From: an uncultured Phocaeicola sp.
GTDB taxonomy: Bacteria > Bacteroidota > Bacteroidia > Bacteroidales > Bacteroidaceae
DNA: 64,000 nucleotides
Direction: 5' to 3'
Assembly (NCBI GenBank): GCA_944320845.1
Contig: CALUJA010000003.1
Span: 1 to 64,000, forward strand
Shown here: positions 62,738 through 64,000 of the stretch, one piece after another
Numbering within the stretch: the stretch's first letter is position 1
How the letters are laid out: each line of letters opens with the position of its first letter
Made by a program: the position numbers and the translations under genes
The notes under the pieces: generated by a model
The model's database searches: none
What the model saw: the letters and a program-made list of their open reading frames with translations, nothing else
What the model was told of the DNA's origin: nothing

Positions 62738-64000
62738 ATGAAATTCATCCATACACTGTGCCTCACTCTGGCACTTGCCGCAGGCTGCATCCATGCGGCC
62801 GCGCAGAACGGCAAGGGATATTTCCTGCACACCGTGACCAAGGGGCAGAGCCTCTACTCCATATCGAGCATGTATAACGTGACGATGGAAGACCTCGTCC
62901 GCCTGAACCCCGGCTGCGAGAAGCAGGTGAGGGCGGGAGAAACGCTGAAGATTCCCCAGGCCGACAACGGCTCTAACCAGGACAAGCCCATCTTCCACAC
63001 CATACAGGCGGGCGAGACCCTTTACCAGCTCACGCTGAAATACAGCGTGACGGCGCAGGCCATCTGCAACGCCAATCCCGGGCTGAGCGCAAGCAACTTC
63101 CGCACCGGGCAGGTGATTGCCATCCCCGCGCAAGAGGCCGTAAGGAAGCCGCAGGAAAGCCTGACGGAGACGGCAGAGACCGCACCCGCAAAGATGAACG
63201 AATGGCGCGACATGCACAAGGTGCAGCGCAAAGAGACCATATTCAGCATCAGCCGCCAATACGGCATCACCCAGGAAGAGCTGATAGCCGCCAACCCGGA
63301 GCTGAAGAACGGCAAGCTGAAGCGGGGAACCTTCCTCTTCATCCCCTACCCCAAGTCGGAGCAGAAAAAGGAAGAAGAGCCCGCAAAGGCTCCCGCACAC
63401 ACCCCGTCGAACGAAGAGCTGTTCAGTCAAAGCATACAGCCCCCCAAGAGCATCCAGACGGTGAAGGCCGCCGTGCTGCTTCCCTTTACCGACAACGGGA
63501 ACCGCGACGAGCAGCTGCGCATGGTGGAGTATTACGAAGGATTCCTCATCGCAGCCGACAGCCTGAAGCGCCAGGGCGTATCGCTCGACATCTACGCGTA
63601 TGACACGAAAGGAAACGCGGCCACGGCCGAGTCCATCCTTTCCCGTCCGGAAATGAAGACGATGGACGTCATCTTCGGCGCGGTAAGCAAGGAAAGCATC
63701 GGAAAGCTGGCCGGATTCGCCGAAAAGAACAAGGTGCGCGTGGTGATTCCCTTCTCGCCGGAAGTGAAGCAGGTGTTCCGCAACCCGTATGTGTACCAGA
63801 TAAACACCCCCCAGTCTTACCTCTACTCGGAGGTGTACGAGCACTTCCTGCGCAAGTTCAGCAAGGCGAACGTGGTATTCCTCGACGCCGGGACGGGCGA
63901 CCGCAGCAAAGACGAGTTCGTCAGCGGCATGAAGGCCGAACTGAAAAACGGCGGGGTGGCCTACCAGACCATCACCGACGCAGACACGCTGAAGCTCCAG
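62738..64000 (+). CDS. LysM-repeat exported protein with ABC-binding-protein-like domain (partial)
   Basis: An open frame starts with ATG at 62738 and runs without a stop through the end of the window (421 codons seen). A signal peptide (about 1-22, cut near HAAAQ) is followed by three LysM domains (about 28-74, 86-131, 158-203), each of the form V-x(3)-E/Q-T/S-L/I-x-S/Q-I. From about residue 235 on, AAVLLPFTDNG...EYYEGFLIAADSL resembles the periplasmic type I solute-binding fold. Likely binds peptidoglycan; the binding-fold ligand is unknown. The C terminus is missing because of the window edge. Confidence 0.88.
   Translation, partial: MKFIHTLCLTLALAAGCIHAAAQNGKGYFLHTVTKGQSLYSISSMYNVTMEDLVRLNPGCEKQVRAGETLKIPQADNGSNQDKPIFHTIQAGETLYQLTLKYSVTAQAICNANPGLSASNFRTGQVIAIPAQEAVRKPQESLTETAETAPAKMNEWRDMHKVQRKETIFSISRQYGITQEELIAANPELKNGKLKRGTFLFIPYPKSEQKKEEEPAKAPAHTPSNEELFSQSIQPPKSIQTVKAAVLLPFTDNGNRDEQLRMVEYYEGFLIAADSLKRQGVSLDIYAYDTKGNAATAESILSRPEMKTMDVIFGAVSKESIGKLAGFAEKNKVRVVIPFSPEVKQVFRNPYVYQINTPQSYLYSEVYEHFLRKFSKANVVFLDAGTGDRSKDEFVSGMKAELKNGGVAYQTITDADTLKLQ

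Overview
The window looks like a chromosomal segment from a member of the Bacteroidales, most likely Bacteroidaceae (Bacteroides/Phocaeicola-like). The grounds are the trp gene order BEGDCFA, many upstream regions carrying the Bacteroides-type -7 box TAnnTTTG (some with a TTTG/TTG -33 element about 19-20 bases upstream), Shine-Dalgarno-poor starts, and typical families (DUF5686, Wzi, UpxY-type NusG paralog, DUF3843, LptE-SecG cluster). Genus and species cannot be fixed from sequence alone. Most of the window is ordinary, tightly packed core genome. No rRNA, tRNA, transposase, integrase or CRISPR array was seen.

Layout. 1-6843: tryptophan biosynthesis operon, preceded by a promoter, a 20-residue leader peptide with two adjacent Trp codons and an intrinsic terminator, i.e. 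a ribosome-mediated attenuator. 7002-12687: asparaginase, a two-component system, and grpE-dnaJ. 12720-22576: ffh, a MATE exporter, pgk, the polyphosphate genes ppk1 and ppx, and an envelope operon (small HicB-like protein, LpxH-like phosphoesterase, glycosyltransferase). 22761-25158: an outer-membrane barrel and a GHL10-type glycosidase.

25370-34363: an L-fucose utilisation island. It has two secreted GH29 alpha-fucosidases, an AraC regulator, a mutarotase, an AKR-type aldose dehydrogenase, an amidohydrolase-type lactonase, a FucP-like permease and a zinc alcohol dehydrogenase. This set fits an oxidative, non-phosphorylated route, but the expected fuconate dehydratase and the cleavage enzyme are not in the window. 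34578-38510: small accessory genes (VOC, DUF169, GNAT, HEAT-like, an MGMT-fold protein with an active-site Cys, DUF1593). 38636-46958: DUF418, the secG-TPR-lptE-sigma54 activator operon, DUF5686, DUF3843. 47152-51839: a capsule/fucosylation cluster (Wzi, lipoprotein, gmd, fcl, UpxY-like antiterminator). 51932-59281: PaaK-ACT pair, gtrA, aspS, ybaK, uvrA. 59438-61241: an AT-richer two-gene unit (SH3 membrane protein, Sel1-like protein). 61389-64000: a DnaQ-like exonuclease, a non-coding interval with two copies of a structured repeat, and a LysM protein that runs off the end.

The best candidates for something under-described are the twin elements at 62177-62341 and 62436-62599. Their ~90-base cores are nearly the same, but they are enclosed by long terminal inverted repeats whose sequences differ between the copies while each stays self-complementary. 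Second is the trp attenuator, and third the incomplete oxidative fucose locus. All functional statements are from reading the sequence; no searches were run.
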